Shown in pieces: positions 1-9,085 of a DNA stretch of 64,000 bases. Each line of letters starts with the position of its first letter. Within the stretch, counting starts at the first letter, position 1. The stretch is taken from positions 1-64,000 of the forward strand of contig CAKSDE010000002.1 in NCBI GenBank assembly GCA_934444735.1. Reading direction: 5' to 3'. The notes under the pieces were generated by a model. The model had not been told where the DNA came from. It searched no databases and saw nothing but the letters and a program-made list of their open reading frames with translations. The stretch comes from an uncultured Clostridia bacterium (GTDB lineage: Bacteria > Bacillota > Clostridia > UBA1381). Both the position numbers and the translations under genes were made by a program.

Positions 1-609
1 GTAACCTTTATACTGCCCGAGACGACGATTGTCGAGGATAATGTGGAAATCGGCAGAGATACAGTGATATACCCGGGTGCGATTATAAAGAGCGGCACTA
101 AAATCGGCGCAAACTGTACTATCGGAATGAATACGCAGATAGATAATTCGGTTATTGCCGATAATGTAAATATATTAAGCTCGGTTTTGATAGACGCAGA
201 GGTGGATTCGGGCACAACTGTCGGACCTTTTGCGTATTTAAGACCGAACAGCAAGGTCGGTAAAAATGTCAGAGTCGGAGACTTTGTTGAAATTAAAAAT
301 TCAACAGTTGATGACGGAACGAAAATTTCCCACCTTACATATGTGGGTGATTCCGATGTCGGAAAGCGCGTAAACTTCGGCTGCGGCACCGTAACGGTAA
401 ATTATGACGGCAAGAAGAAATACAGAACGAAAATCGGCGATGACTGCTTTATCGGCTGCAATACAAATCTTGTTGCGCCGGTGACTGTGGAGGACGGCGG
501 ATATACCGCGGCAGGCTCTACCATAACAGATACCGTTCCCGAACAAAGCCTTGCCATTGCACGTGCAAGACAGGTGGTAAAAAAGGAATGGAAGGACAGA
601 AGAAAATAA
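1..609 (+). CDS. glmU: GlmU bifunctional N-acetylglucosamine-1-P uridylyltransferase/acetyltransferase, C-terminal part
   Basis: This is the 3' part of glmU; the reading frame is open to base 1, so the N-terminal uridylyltransferase lies outside the window. The visible 202 residues are hexapeptide repeats of a left-handed beta helix. The block VGDFVEIKNS...HLTYVGD and the stretch NFGCGTVTVNYDGKKK match the acetyltransferase active site of GlmU, and the end SLAIARARQVVKKEW is typical of the family. The enzyme acetylates glucosamine-1-phosphate and makes UDP-GlcNAc for peptidoglycan in the cytoplasm. It is followed 25 bases later by pth, as often in Bacillota. Identification is firm; only the truncation by the window is unusual. 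Confidence 0.95.
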   Translation, partial: VTFILPETTIVEDNVEIGRDTVIYPGAIIKSGTKIGANCTIGMNTQIDNSVIADNVNILSSVLIDAEVDSGTTVGPFAYLRPNSKVGKNVRVGDFVEIKNSTVDDGTKISHLTYVGDSDVGKRVNFGCGTVTVNYDGKKKYRTKIGDDCFIGCNTNLVAPVTVEDGGYTAAGSTITDTVPEQSLAIARARQVVKKEWKDRRK

Positions 610-634
610 AACAGGCTTTTGAATGGAGGATAAA

Positions 635-1204
635 ATGTATATAGTTGCGGGACTGGGGAATCCGGGAAACGAATACCAGATGACGCGCCACAATATAGGC
701 TTTGAAGTAATAGATTATATGGCGGCACAATATAATATTAAGGTAAATAAGATTAAGTTTAAGGGCATTTGCGGCGAGTGCAATATTTCGGGAGAGAAGG
801 TTGTATTTTTAAAGCCGCAGACCTATATGAATCTTTCGGGGGACAGCGTAAGAGAGATTATGCAGTATTACGGTGTCCCGAGCGAAAAACTGATTGTGGT
901 GTATGATGACATTGCGATAGAGCCGGGGAAAATCAGAATACGCTCAAAAGGCGGACCGGGAGGCCACAACGGCTTAAAATCGATAATATATAACCTGAAA
1001 ACGGAAGAATTTATCAGAATGAGATTAGGTGTCGGTACACCGGGAAACGAAAAATACAATCTGGCGGATTTTGTATTGGGACATTTCACAAAAGAGGACA
1101 TTCCGATTATGGAAAAGGCGATAATAAGAGCGTCCGATGCGATTGCCGATATTATAAAGGACGGCGTCGGCTCGGCGATGAATAAATATAACGGAATGAA
1201 ATGA
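635..1204 (+). CDS. pth: Peptidyl-tRNA hydrolase
   Basis: The product (189 aa) releases peptides from peptidyl-tRNA that dropped off ribosomes. It begins MYIVAGLGNPGNEY, the Pth signature, with the catalytic histidine in TRHNIGF and the conserved Asp in VYDDIAIEPGKIRIR; GGPGGHNGLKSI is the second family signature. I chose ATG 635 because GGAGG at 625-629 sits 5 bases upstream; the in-frame ATG at 623 overlaps that ribosome site. Length equals the bacterial norm. It lies between glmU and mfd, a classic Bacillota order, and is probably co-transcribed with both. Confidence 0.96.
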   Translation: MYIVAGLGNPGNEYQMTRHNIGFEVIDYMAAQYNIKVNKIKFKGICGECNISGEKVVFLKPQTYMNLSGDSVREIMQYYGVPSEKLIVVYDDIAIEPGKIRIRSKGGPGGHNGLKSIIYNLKTEEFIRMRLGVGTPGNEKYNLADFVLGHFTKEDIPIMEKAIIRASDAIADIIKDGVGSAMNKYNGMK

Positions 1205-1223
1205 TGCAGATATGGAATGTAAA

Positions 1224-1274
1224 AAAGTCCCAAACGCAAAAACGGTTGTGCAGGTGTATTTTTGAAAGGACTTT
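1224..1274 (+). promoter_or_regulatory. Hairpin enclosing the mfd ribosome-binding site
   Basis: The 7-base arms AAAGTCC (1224-1230) and GGACTTT (1268-1274) are complementary, and the second arm begins inside the mfd Shine-Dalgarno GAAAGGA. Pairing would partly mask the ribosome site. The 37-base loop is long and the stem short, so this may be chance. Confidence 0.25.
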
Positions 1275-1280
1275 AATAAA

Positions 1281-4200
1281 ATGAACTTTTCTAATATTTT
1301 GGAAAATTACGGTGAATATAAAAGACTGGCGGAAAGCATAGAGAACGCGCCGGTGTCGGTTGCGGGCGTGGTTGACGCGGCAGAAGCTCAGCTGATATAC
1401 CAGCTGAGCCGCGGCAAAAAGGCAATGGTTGTGGCATACAGCGACATGGAGGCAAAAGCAGTCTTGTCAAATCTGAAATTTTTTGATAAAGATACTCTGT
1501 ATTTTCCGTCTAAAGACTATATGTTTTACAATATAGACGCTACCGCGAGAACCGCCGAACGGGAGCGTCTTTTAGCACTTTCAAAAATAATAAGCAGCAA
1601 ATCGGCAACCGTTGTGACATCAGTTGAGGCGATAGTTTCCTACACGCTCCCGAAAGATATTTTCAGCGCGAGCGTTTTAAATATATCGGTCGGTGATGAG
1701 CTTGATACCGAAGAATTTTCGGAAAAGCTAATCAAGATGGGATATGTAAAGGAGGATATGGCAGAAGGTGTAGGGCAGTTTTCGATTCGCGGCGGAATAA
1801 TCGATGTATATTCACCGAACGGGGATAACCCGATAAGAATTGAGCTGTTTGATACCGAGGTGGATTCAATAAGAAGCTTTGACGCGGAGAGTCAGCGCTC
1901 GCTTGAAAATTGCAAAGACGCGCTCATTATCCCGTGCAGGGAGATTATGACCGGGGATGCGGTACGGGAAAAAATAGTAAAACATTTGAAAAATGAGCTG
2001 AAAAGACTCGGGCGCAAGTCGGGTGATTATGAAAAGCTGGAGGAGAATATAAAAGCCGATTTGGAAATGTTTGAAAACGGTGAGGATATTAAAGCGATCG
2101 ACAGATACGCACCGATTATATATGAGGGAATCCCGACTGTTGCCGAATATTTCGACTCTGATGCACTTATATTTTTAATCGAGCCGAAAAGAATCGCGGA
2201 ACGTACAAAATCTCTTGCATGGGAGGAGGGGGAGCTTATAACCACCCTCACCGAAAACGGGATCCCGGTATGCAACAAATGGGGATATTACTGCGATTAC
2301 AAAAAATTAAAGGAAAGGTTTACATCTTGCAGGCTTATATCCCTAAATCCCATAACGCACAGCAGCATAGATTACCAATATAATGCTATTTTTAATTTTT
2401 CAACAAGGACAACGACAAGCTTTCACGGAAAAATCGAGTATTTATATGAGGATTTGGAAAAATGGGTTAAAGAAAAGTATACTGTTGTGATACTCGCTGC
2501 AAACAGAAGCCGTGCGGAGAATCTTTCGGGCACTTTGAACGATAAGGGCTTTGATTGCAGATACGAAGAAAGCGGCGAGTTTGCGCCGGGGGCAATTACG
2601 GTTGTCAGAGGTGAGCTTAAAAAAGGGTTTGAGTACCCCGAGATAAAGTTTGTTGTGATTTCGGACAGCGAGATTTTCGATGCGCAAAAATCACGGCGTA
2701 AACGCAAGATGAAAAATGCCGACAGAATCAAGTCCTACACAGATATTGCCCCCGGTGATTATGTCGTTCACCAAAGCCACGGAATAGGGCAATACATGGG
2801 CATAAACAAGATGACGGTTAACGGCATCACAAAGGATTACCTGAAAATTCAGTATAACGGCAGCGATATTTTATATGTCCCTGTTGAGCAGATGGACAGC
2901 TTATATAAATACATCGGCAGTACAGACCGCAAAGTGAAGGTTAATTCTTTGGGCGGCAGTGAATGGTCGAAAACCAAAGCAAAGGTTAAAAAATCGACCG
3001 ATGATATGGCAAAACAGCTTGTTGCACTTTATGCAGAACGTCAAAATATGAAAGGATATGCCTTTAGCAGCGATACCCCCTGGCAGAGAGATTTTGAGGA
3101 TACCTTTATTTATACCGAAACCGACGACCAGTTAAGGAGCATTGAGGAGGTCAAGGCGGATATGGAAAAAAGCCGCCCGATGGACAGACTTCTTTGCGGA
3201 GATGTCGGCTACGGCAAGACAGAGGTGGCACTCCGCGCGGCATTCAAGGCGGTTGCCGATTCAAAGCAGGTGGCATATCTATGCCCGACAACTATTCTTG
3301 CGATGCAGCACTATGACACATTCTGCCGCAGAATGGCGGATTTCCCGATCAAGGTGGAGATGCTCTCGCGTTTCCGCAGTCCGAAACAGCAGGCGGATAT
3401 TTTAAAAAAGCTCAAAACAGGCGAGATTGACGTGATAATCGGCACGCACAGGCTGATTCAGAAAGATGTTGAGTTCCGCGACCTGGGGCTTATGATAATC
3501 GACGAGGAACAGCGGTTCGGAGTGGCGGACAAAGAAAAGCTAAAAGAAATGAAGAAGGATATTGACGTGCTTTCAATGACCGCAACGCCGATACCGAGAA
3601 CGCTGCATATGGCGATGATAAGCGTGCGCGATATGAGCCTCTTGGAAGAAGCGCCCGAGAATCGCTATCCCGTGCAGACCTATGTTTTGGAGTATGACGA
3701 CCGTGTGATTTTTGACGCTATACGCCATGAAATCGGGCGCGGAGGACAGGTATTTTATCTCTACAACCGCGTGCAGGGGATATACCGTGTGGCAGAGAGG
3801 ATAAAGGCGGCAATTCCTGAGGCGAGAGTTGCTGTAGGTCACGGCAAAATGCGAGAGGACGAGCTTGAAGATATAATGTATGATATGGTTGAAGGAAAAT
3901 GTGATGTCCTGGTTTGCACAACGATAATAGAAACGGGACTTGATATTCCGAACGCAAATACTATTATAATCGAGAATGCCGACAGAATGGGACTTTCGCA
4001 GCTGTATCAGCTAAGGGGCAGAGTGGGCAGATCAAACAGGAGCGCATATGCGTATCTGACCTATCGCAAAGACGGTACATTGAGTGACGTTGCACAAAAA
4101 CGCTTAAAGGCAATAAGCGAATTTACAGAGTTCGGCTCGGGCTTTAAAATTGCGATGCGTGATCTGGAAATACGCGGCGCCGGAAATATTCTGGGCGCGG

Positions 4201-4754
4201 AGCAGCACGGGCATATGGACGCGGTCGGATATGATATGTACTGCAAAATCTTGCAGGAGAGCGTCAACACATTGCAGGGAAAAGAATCGCAGTCGCGCGA
4301 GCCGGCAACGGTTGATGTGCAGATTAATGCGTTTATACCCGAAAGATATATTAAAAATGTTAATCAGCGTATAGATATGTATAAAAAAATCTCGGTGATA
4401 GACTCCGAGGAAGAAAAAGCGGAGATGATTGACGAGCTGATCGACCGATTCGGAGAGCCGCCAAAGAGCGTTATGAATCTGACGGAAATAGCGCTTATAA
4501 AATCGATGGCGACGGAATTGGGGATAGCCGAAGTGTCGGTAAAGGAGAATGTAATTCAGTTTAAGTTCGCCCAAAACGCGGCAGATCCGAGCCTTATCGT
4601 GGGATTGGCATCAAAACTTCCGAAACAGATTACCATACCTCATTCAACACAGACTCCTACTGTTATTTACAGACCGAAGGACAAAATAAAAGTGATTGAT
4701 AATATTAAATTTATATTACATGAGATGTTTTCATTGAAGAATGGGGAAAAATGA
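1281..4754 (+). CDS. mfd: Transcription-repair coupling factor Mfd
   Basis: Mfd (1157 aa, normal length) pushes stalled RNA polymerase off DNA and recruits UvrA. From the N-terminus come UvrB-like domains (about 1-400), the RNA-polymerase interaction domain starting GDYVVHQSHGIGQY (about 490-560), then the superfamily 2 translocase with Walker A GDVGYGKTEVALRAAF and DEEQ box IIDEEQRFG, motif III SMTATPIPRTLHMAMI, and motif VI QLRGRVGRS. The C-terminal TRCF domain carries YDMYCKIL. A ribosome site GAAAGGA lies 12 bases before the ATG. It is flanked by pth and a PrsA-like foldase, as in many Bacillota. Confidence 0.97.
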   Translation: MNFSNILENYGEYKRLAESIENAPVSVAGVVDAAEAQLIYQLSRGKKAMVVAYSDMEAKAVLSNLKFFDKDTLYFPSKDYMFYNIDATARTAERERLLALSKIISSKSATVVTSVEAIVSYTLPKDIFSASVLNISVGDELDTEEFSEKLIKMGYVKEDMAEGVGQFSIRGGIIDVYSPNGDNPIRIELFDTEVDSIRSFDAESQRSLENCKDALIIPCREIMTGDAVREKIVKHLKNELKRLGRKSGDYEKLEENIKADLEMFENGEDIKAIDRYAPIIYEGIPTVAEYFDSDALIFLIEPKRIAERTKSLAWEEGELITTLTENGIPVCNKWGYYCDYKKLKERFTSCRLISLNPITHSSIDYQYNAIFNFSTRTTTSFHGKIEYLYEDLEKWVKEKYTVVILAANRSRAENLSGTLNDKGFDCRYEESGEFAPGAITVVRGELKKGFEYPEIKFVVISDSEIFDAQKSRRKRKMKNADRIKSYTDIAPGDYVVHQSHGIGQYMGINKMTVNGITKDYLKIQYNGSDILYVPVEQMDSLYKYIGSTDRKVKVNSLGGSEWSKTKAKVKKSTDDMAKQLVALYAERQNMKGYAFSSDTPWQRDFEDTFIYTETDDQLRSIEEVKADMEKSRPMDRLLCGDVGYGKTEVALRAAFKAVADSKQVAYLCPTTILAMQHYDTFCRRMADFPIKVEMLSRFRSPKQQADILKKLKTGEIDVIIGTHRLIQKDVEFRDLGLMIIDEEQRFGVADKEKLKEMKKDIDVLSMTATPIPRTLHMAMISVRDMSLLEEAPENRYPVQTYVLEYDDRVIFDAIRHEIGRGGQVFYLYNRVQGIYRVAERIKAAIPEARVAVGHGKMREDELEDIMYDMVEGKCDVLVCTTIIETGLDIPNANTIIIENADRMGLSQLYQLRGRVGRSNRSAYAYLTYRKDGTLSDVAQKRLKAISEFTEFGSGFKIAMRDLEIRGAGNILGAEQHGHMDAVGYDMYCKILQESVNTLQGKESQSREPATVDVQINAFIPERYIKNVNQRIDMYKKISVIDSEEEKAEMIDELIDRFGEPPKSVMNLTEIALIKSMATELGIAEVSVKENVIQFKFAQNAADPSLIVGLASKLPKQITIPHSTQTPTVIYRPKDKIKVIDNIKFILHEMFSLKNGEK

Positions 4755-4798
4755 TGTATAATATAACGTAAGTGTATATATTAGAGGAGTGTTTTAAA

Positions 4799-5788
4799 AT
4801 GAAAAAGACAATATTTGCCGGTGCGCTGGCGGCTGTTATGCTTTTATCGGCGTGCACAAAAGCACCGGAGAAAAATAACGATGAGGCGGTTGATTTAGGG
4901 AGCGGAATCGTATTGCAGGTGGGCGGAAGTGAGCTTACAACAGGCGAATTTCAGTTTTTCCTGGATAATATAAAGTCGCAGATGGAGGGTACGGAGCTTT
5001 CCCAAGAGGACGGCTGGGAGTCGGAAATCGAGGGCAAGAAGGCAATTGATATTGCAAAAGAGAGAGCATATGAGAGCGCCGTACAGTATCTGGAAAATAT
5101 AGAAATTGCGAAAAAGCTCGGTATTTCCTATACGGAAAAGGAAATGGAGGATAAAAAATCGCAGATAAATGAGTCGTACTTTGAAAAGTATGACAACAAA
5201 GATGAGCTTATCAATCTGGTGTGCGAATCAGACTTGTATTTAAGCGCATTACAGAAAAAATTTGTTGAGGAAAATCCGGTAAAAGATGAGGATTTGGAAA
5301 AATATTTCAATGAAAACAAAGAATCGTTGGAAAGTAAATATATGAGAGCAAAGCACGTGCTATTCCTAACGCAGGACGAGAACACAAAAGAGGCGCTCTC
5401 CGATGACAAGATAGCGGAGCAGAAAAAGAAAGCCGAGGACGTTTTGGCTCGTGCAAAAGCGGGAGAGGACTTTGACGCACTTGTAAGTGAATACTCCGAG
5501 GATCCGGGATCAAAGTCGAACCCGGAAGGGTATGTATTCACAAGCGGAGAGATGGTGCAGGAATTTGAGGATTGCACCGCGTCATTAAAGCCGGGTGAGA
5601 TAGGGTTCTGCCAGACCTCGTACGGATTCCACATAATAAAAAGGCTTGATTTGGACGTTTCCTCATGCAAGAGTGTGCTGACAAATGCGGTTTATGCGCA
5701 GAATTTCACCAAATATATGGAGGAAAAGGTAGCGGAGTATAAGCTTGAAGCTGTAAAGAATGACGAAGAATACAACAAAATAAAGTAA
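4799..5788 (+). CDS. prsA: PrsA-like peptidyl-prolyl isomerase lipoprotein
   Basis: This is an exported foldase (329 aa). Its N-terminus MKKTIFAGALAAVMLLSAC is a lipoprotein signal with lipobox LSAC, so it should be anchored on the outer face of the membrane. A SurA-N-like helical region (about 40-180) precedes a parvulin/PpiC rotamase domain (about 180-290) with MRAKHVLF, FDALVSEYSEDPGS and LKPGEIGFCQTSYGFHIIK. The ATG at 4799 is chosen because GAGGAG lies 9 bases upstream and the signal peptide begins there; an earlier in-frame start would put nine residues before the signal. It follows mfd by 44 bases. Parvulin identity is firm; the prsA name is by similarity of architecture. Confidence 0.88.
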   Translation: MKKTIFAGALAAVMLLSACTKAPEKNNDEAVDLGSGIVLQVGGSELTTGEFQFFLDNIKSQMEGTELSQEDGWESEIEGKKAIDIAKERAYESAVQYLENIEIAKKLGISYTEKEMEDKKSQINESYFEKYDNKDELINLVCESDLYLSALQKKFVEENPVKDEDLEKYFNENKESLESKYMRAKHVLFLTQDENTKEALSDDKIAEQKKKAEDVLARAKAGEDFDALVSEYSEDPGSKSNPEGYVFTSGEMVQEFEDCTASLKPGEIGFCQTSYGFHIIKRLDLDVSSCKSVLTNAVYAQNFTKYMEEKVAEYKLEAVKNDEEYNKIK

Positions 5789-5801
5789 GTCAGTTTGAAA
5801 A

Positions 5802-5838
5802 TGCCGTATGCCGGGTTTAGGTATGCGGTGTTTTTTTA
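5802..5838 (+). terminator. Intrinsic terminator after prsA-like gene
   Basis: A stem CCGTATGCC/GGTATGCGG (two G-U pairs) is followed by seven T residues. It separates the glmU-pth-mfd-prsA group from rpsB. Confidence 0.75.
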
Positions 5839-5866
5839 ATATTGATATTTTTTTTGGAAAAAATAC

Positions 5867-6003
5867 TTGATTTTTTGAAAAAGATATGATATACTTTATA
5901 AGTATGGCATTACACACATTCTCGGATTTTGGGAAAGGTTGCCTTATTATGAGGTTTTTCCCGGGAGAAGATGAGGGTGGAGGAATAAAAAACAAGGAGG
6001 AAT
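5867..6003 (+). promoter_or_regulatory. rpsB promoter and structured leader
   Basis: TTGATT (5867-5872), 17 bases, TATACT (5890-5895) form a good sigma-A promoter. The leader of about 105 bases can fold: TCTC (5920-5923) with GAGA (5965-5968), GGGAAA (5931-5936) with TTTCCC (5957-5962), and CCT/AGG closing a 7-base loop. Ribosomal protein S2 operons are often autoregulated through such leaders, so this is a candidate S2 site by inference. The ribosome-site segment GGAGGAATAAAAA occurs twice in tandem, three bases apart, just before the ATG. Confidence 0.6.
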
Positions 6004-6008
6004 AAAAA

Positions 6009-6752
6009 ATGTCAAACGTAATTTCAATGAAACAACTTCTTGAAGCAGGTGTTCATTTCGGACATCAGACAAGAAGATGGAACCCTAAAATGGCGGAGTA
6101 TATCTTCACAGAGAGAAACGGTATCTACATTATCGATTTGCAGAAAACCGTTAAAAAGGTTGAAGAGGCTTACTACTTCATCAGAGACATTGCAGCAGCA
6201 GGTGAGGATATTCTGTTCGTAGGAACCAAAAAGCAGGCTCAGGATTCAATTAAAGAAGAGGCTGAAAGAGTCGGAATGTACTATGTAAACGCAAGATGGC
6301 TCGGCGGTATGATGACAAACTTTAAGACAATCCAGAAGAGAATCGAAAGACTTGAGCAGATCAATAAGATGGAAGAAGAAGGCACATTCGATCTTCTCCC
6401 GAAAAAAGAAGTTATCAACTTAAAAGGTCAGAGAGACAAGCTTGAGAAGTATCTCGGCGGTATCAAGAACATGAAGAAGCTCCCGGGCGCTCTGTTTGTT
6501 GTAGATCCGAGAAAAGAAAAGATTGCTATAGCAGAGGCTAAAAAGCTTGGTATCCCTGTAGTAGCTATCGTTGATACAAACTGTGATCCTGAAGAAGTAG
6601 ATTACGTAATCCCGGGTAACGACGATGCTATCCGTGCGGTTAAGCTTATCGCGTCTACAATGGCTGACGCTATTATCGAAGGACGTCAGGGCGAGGACGC
6701 AGAAGTGGCTGATGCAGCGGAAGAGGCTGTTGAAGAAACAACTGAAGAATAA
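6009..6752 (+). CDS. rpsB: 30S ribosomal protein S2
   Basis: The 247-residue product has the S2 hallmarks: MKQLLEAGVHFGHQTRRWNPKM at the start (positions 7-28), YVNARWLGGMMTNF, and PGALFVVDPRKEKIAIAEA, with an acidic C-terminal tail of Glu/Ala. S2 is a late-assembling protein of the small subunit that bridges head and body. It is followed 20 bases later by tsf, the universal rpsB-tsf pair. pyrH and frr, which often follow, are not here. Confidence 0.98.
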   Translation: MSNVISMKQLLEAGVHFGHQTRRWNPKMAEYIFTERNGIYIIDLQKTVKKVEEAYYFIRDIAAAGEDILFVGTKKQAQDSIKEEAERVGMYYVNARWLGGMMTNFKTIQKRIERLEQINKMEEEGTFDLLPKKEVINLKGQRDKLEKYLGGIKNMKKLPGALFVVDPRKEKIAIAEAKKLGIPVVAIVDTNCDPEEVDYVIPGNDDAIRAVKLIASTMADAIIEGRQGEDAEVADAAEEAVEETTEE

Positions 6753-6772
6753 TTAAGTTGGAGGTATAGATC

Positions 6773-7669
6773 ATGGCATTTACAGCTAAAGATGTAAAAA
6801 CTTTAAGAGAAATGACAGGCTGCGGTATGATGGACTGCAAAAAGGCATTAACCGAGACTGACGGAGATATGGATAAAGCAGTTGAGTTCCTGAGAGAAAA
6901 GGGACTTGCTACAGCTGCTAAAAAGGCAGGAAGAATCGCATCTGAAGGTATCGTTTTGGCATATATGTCGGACGACAAGAAGGTTGCGTCACTTTTGGAG
7001 GTTAACTCGGAAACTGACTTCGTTGCAAAGAATGCGGAATTTTTGACATTTGTTGAAAACGTTGCAAAGATTGTAGCGGAAAAGAATCCGGCTGATGTTG
7101 ACGCTTTAAAGACTCTCGAATACGAGGGCGGCGAAACTGTAGGCGATAAGCTCACAGCATTGATCGCAAAGATCGGCGAAAACATGAACATCAGACGTTT
7201 TGCACGTATTGAAGGCAATGTTTGCTCATATATTCACGGCGGCGGCAGAATCGGTGTATTGGTTGAGGCAGAAGGCGCACTCGATACAGCTGAAAAAGAA
7301 GAGGCTGCACACGATGTTGCTATGCAGGTAGCGGCAATCAACCCGTTATATCTTTCTAAGGAAGTTGTTCCGGCAGAAGATGTTGAAAAAGAAAAGCACA
7401 TAATCATTGCACAGATTAAGGAAGATCCGAAAAACGCATCAAAGCCTGATAATATCATCGAAAAGATGGTTGGCGGTAAGATCAACAAGTTCTATGAGCA
7501 GAACTGTCTCTTGCAGCAGGAATTTGTTAAGGACAGTGATTTCAAGGTAGAGAAGTATCTTGAAAGCAAGGGCGTTAAGATTATCAACTTCGTAAGATTT
7601 GAAAAGGGCGAAGGTCTTGAAAAGAAAGAAGAAAACTTCGCTGAAGAAGTTGCAAACATGATTAAATAA
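6773..7669 (+). CDS. tsf: Elongation factor Ts
   Basis: EF-Ts (298 aa) is the nucleotide exchange factor for EF-Tu. The N-terminal UBA-like domain carries VKTLREMTGCGMMDCKKAL, the EF-Ts signature, and the core contains SEGIVLAYM and VNSETDFVAKN, the residues that contact EF-Tu. Length is normal. It shares the rpsB transcript and is closed by a strong terminator at 7684-7726. Confidence 0.98.
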   Translation: MAFTAKDVKTLREMTGCGMMDCKKALTETDGDMDKAVEFLREKGLATAAKKAGRIASEGIVLAYMSDDKKVASLLEVNSETDFVAKNAEFLTFVENVAKIVAEKNPADVDALKTLEYEGGETVGDKLTALIAKIGENMNIRRFARIEGNVCSYIHGGGRIGVLVEAEGALDTAEKEEAAHDVAMQVAAINPLYLSKEVVPAEDVEKEKHIIIAQIKEDPKNASKPDNIIEKMVGGKINKFYEQNCLLQQEFVKDSDFKVEKYLESKGVKIINFVRFEKGEGLEKKEENFAEEVANMIK

Positions 7670-7683
7670 TTTTTCATGACTTT

Positions 7684-7726
7684 AAATAAGATGTAAAAAG
7701 TGAATTTTTACATCTTATTTTTTTAT
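7684..7726 (+). terminator. Terminator of rpsB-tsf
   Basis: AAATAAGATGTAAAAA pairs with TTTTTACATCTTATTT around a 5-base loop and runs into a T-tract; near-perfect 16-bp stem. Confidence 0.9.
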
Positions 7727-7732
7727 TCACTC

Positions 7733-7790
7733 TTGACAAACAAATGTTTGTGTGATATTATATATAGGTAAGAACAAAACATTTGTTTTG
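7733..7790 (+). promoter_or_regulatory. Promoter with two LexA-like palindromes
   Basis: TTGACA (7733-7738) and TATTAT (7756-7761) are 17 bases apart. Two perfect palindromes overlay the promoter: ACAAACAAATGTTTGT (7736-7751) between -35 and -10, and CAAAACATTTGTTTTG (7775-7790) over the start of the transcript. Both share the core AAAC-N4-GTTT with centres 39 bases apart. This resembles the Gram-positive SOS box (GAAC-N4-GTTC), which fits the DNA-repair-type genes downstream. LexA binding is inferred. Confidence 0.7.
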
Positions 7791-7810
7791 CATATCAAGG
7801 AGTGAGAAAA

Positions 7811-9085
7811 GTGAAATTGATAGAGAAATTGAAAATTCTTGCAGACGGTGCAAAGTATGACGCGTCATGCTCATCAAGCGGATCGAACAGGAAAAACACC
7901 CCGGGCGGCATAGGAAATGCGGCGCCTATGGGAATTTGCCACAGCTTTTCGGCGGACGGGCGGTGTATTTCACTTTTGAAAATTCTCCTGACAAACCGAT
8001 GTATGTACGATTGCCAGTATTGCATTAATAGATGCTCGAATGATGTGCCGCGCGCCGCGTTTGAGCCGAAAGAGATAGCGGAGCTGACAATTGAATTTTA
8101 TAAACGAAATTATATTGAAGGTTTGTTTTTAAGCTCGGCGGTTGTGAAATCGCCGGACTATACAATGGAGCTTTTGATTGAGTGTCTGTTTTTGCTGCGC
8201 AAAAAATACAGATTTAACGGATATATTCATGCAAAAACAATCCCGGGAGCATCACAGGAGCTTATTAATATGATGGGGCTTTTGGCAGACAGAATCAGCG
8301 TAAATATTGAGCTGCCGAGCAATGAGTCGTTGAGTGAATTTGCGCCGCAAAAGAGCAAGAATGCGATTTTAAAGCCGATGGGACAGATTACAAGCTCAAT
8401 TATTCAGAATAAAAATGAGCTTACGCTTTTTAAGCACGCGCCCGAATTTGCACCGGCAGGGCAGAGTACGCAGATGATTATTGGTGCAACCCCCGAAACC
8501 GACTTGAAGATTATCAAGCTTTCGGAGGGGCTTTATAAAAAGTATAATTTAAAAAGAGTGTATTATTCGGCGTATATTCCCATCGGGACAAACCCCAAAC
8601 TGCCGGTAAAGGAGCCGCCGATGCTGCGTGAACACCGTATATATCAGGCGGATTGGCTTTTGCGCTATTACGGCTTTTGTGCCGATGAGCTTTTGGACGA
8701 AAGCAATCCGAATTTTAGTAATATAATTGATCCGAAAAGCGACTGGGCGCTGCGGCACAAGGAAATATTTCCGCTTGAGATTAACCGTGCGCCGTATGAG
8801 CTGCTGCTGCGTGTACCGGGCTTGGGAGTGAAAAGTGCGCGCAAGATTGTAATGGCGAGACGGCATACTGTACTGCGCTTTGAGGATCTGAAAAAGATGA
8901 GAGTATCAATGAAACGCGCAAAATATTTTATTACCTGCGCCGGCAGAACGTATGACAATTTATGGATAAGGGAGGAACTTATAACGCCGCGGCTTTTGGC
9001 GGATAACACGCTTTTTGGACAGATGAATTTACTGGATATGCCGACAAAGGAGGATTATGTGCGATGTCTGACGGGCGAGATGTAG
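7811..9085 (+). CDS. Radical SAM DNA modification/repair protein with helix-hairpin-helix
   Basis: The product (424 aa) belongs to the putative DNA modification/repair radical SAM family that pairs with a DUF4130 partner. The cluster motif CMYDCQYC binds the 4Fe-4S cluster and SAM. Near the C-terminus, YELLLRVPGLGVKSARKIV is a helix-hairpin-helix DNA-binding motif. The GTG at 7811 is preferred because AAGGAG (7797-7802) is 8 bases upstream; the GTG at 7802 overlaps that site. It overlaps its partner by 22 bases, so the two are translated together. The family's substrate is unknown; repair of damaged or modified bases is inferred from the HhH, the pairing and the LexA-like sites. Confidence 0.85.
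   Translation: MKLIEKLKILADGAKYDASCSSSGSNRKNTPGGIGNAAPMGICHSFSADGRCISLLKILLTNRCMYDCQYCINRCSNDVPRAAFEPKEIAELTIEFYKRNYIEGLFLSSAVVKSPDYTMELLIECLFLLRKKYRFNGYIHAKTIPGASQELINMMGLLADRISVNIELPSNESLSEFAPQKSKNAILKPMGQITSSIIQNKNELTLFKHAPEFAPAGQSTQMIIGATPETDLKIIKLSEGLYKKYNLKRVYYSAYIPIGTNPKLPVKEPPMLREHRIYQADWLLRYYGFCADELLDESNPNFSNIIDPKSDWALRHKEIFPLEINRAPYELLLRVPGLGVKSARKIVMARRHTVLRFEDLKKMRVSMKRAKYFITCAGRTYDNLWIREELITPRLLADNTLFGQMNLLDMPTKEDYVRCLTGEM

Noticed and set aside
7811..9085. Spore photoproduct lyase (SplB)
   Set aside because: The cluster motif is followed by an HhH C-terminus and the partner is DUF4130; this is the separate DNA repair radical SAM family.
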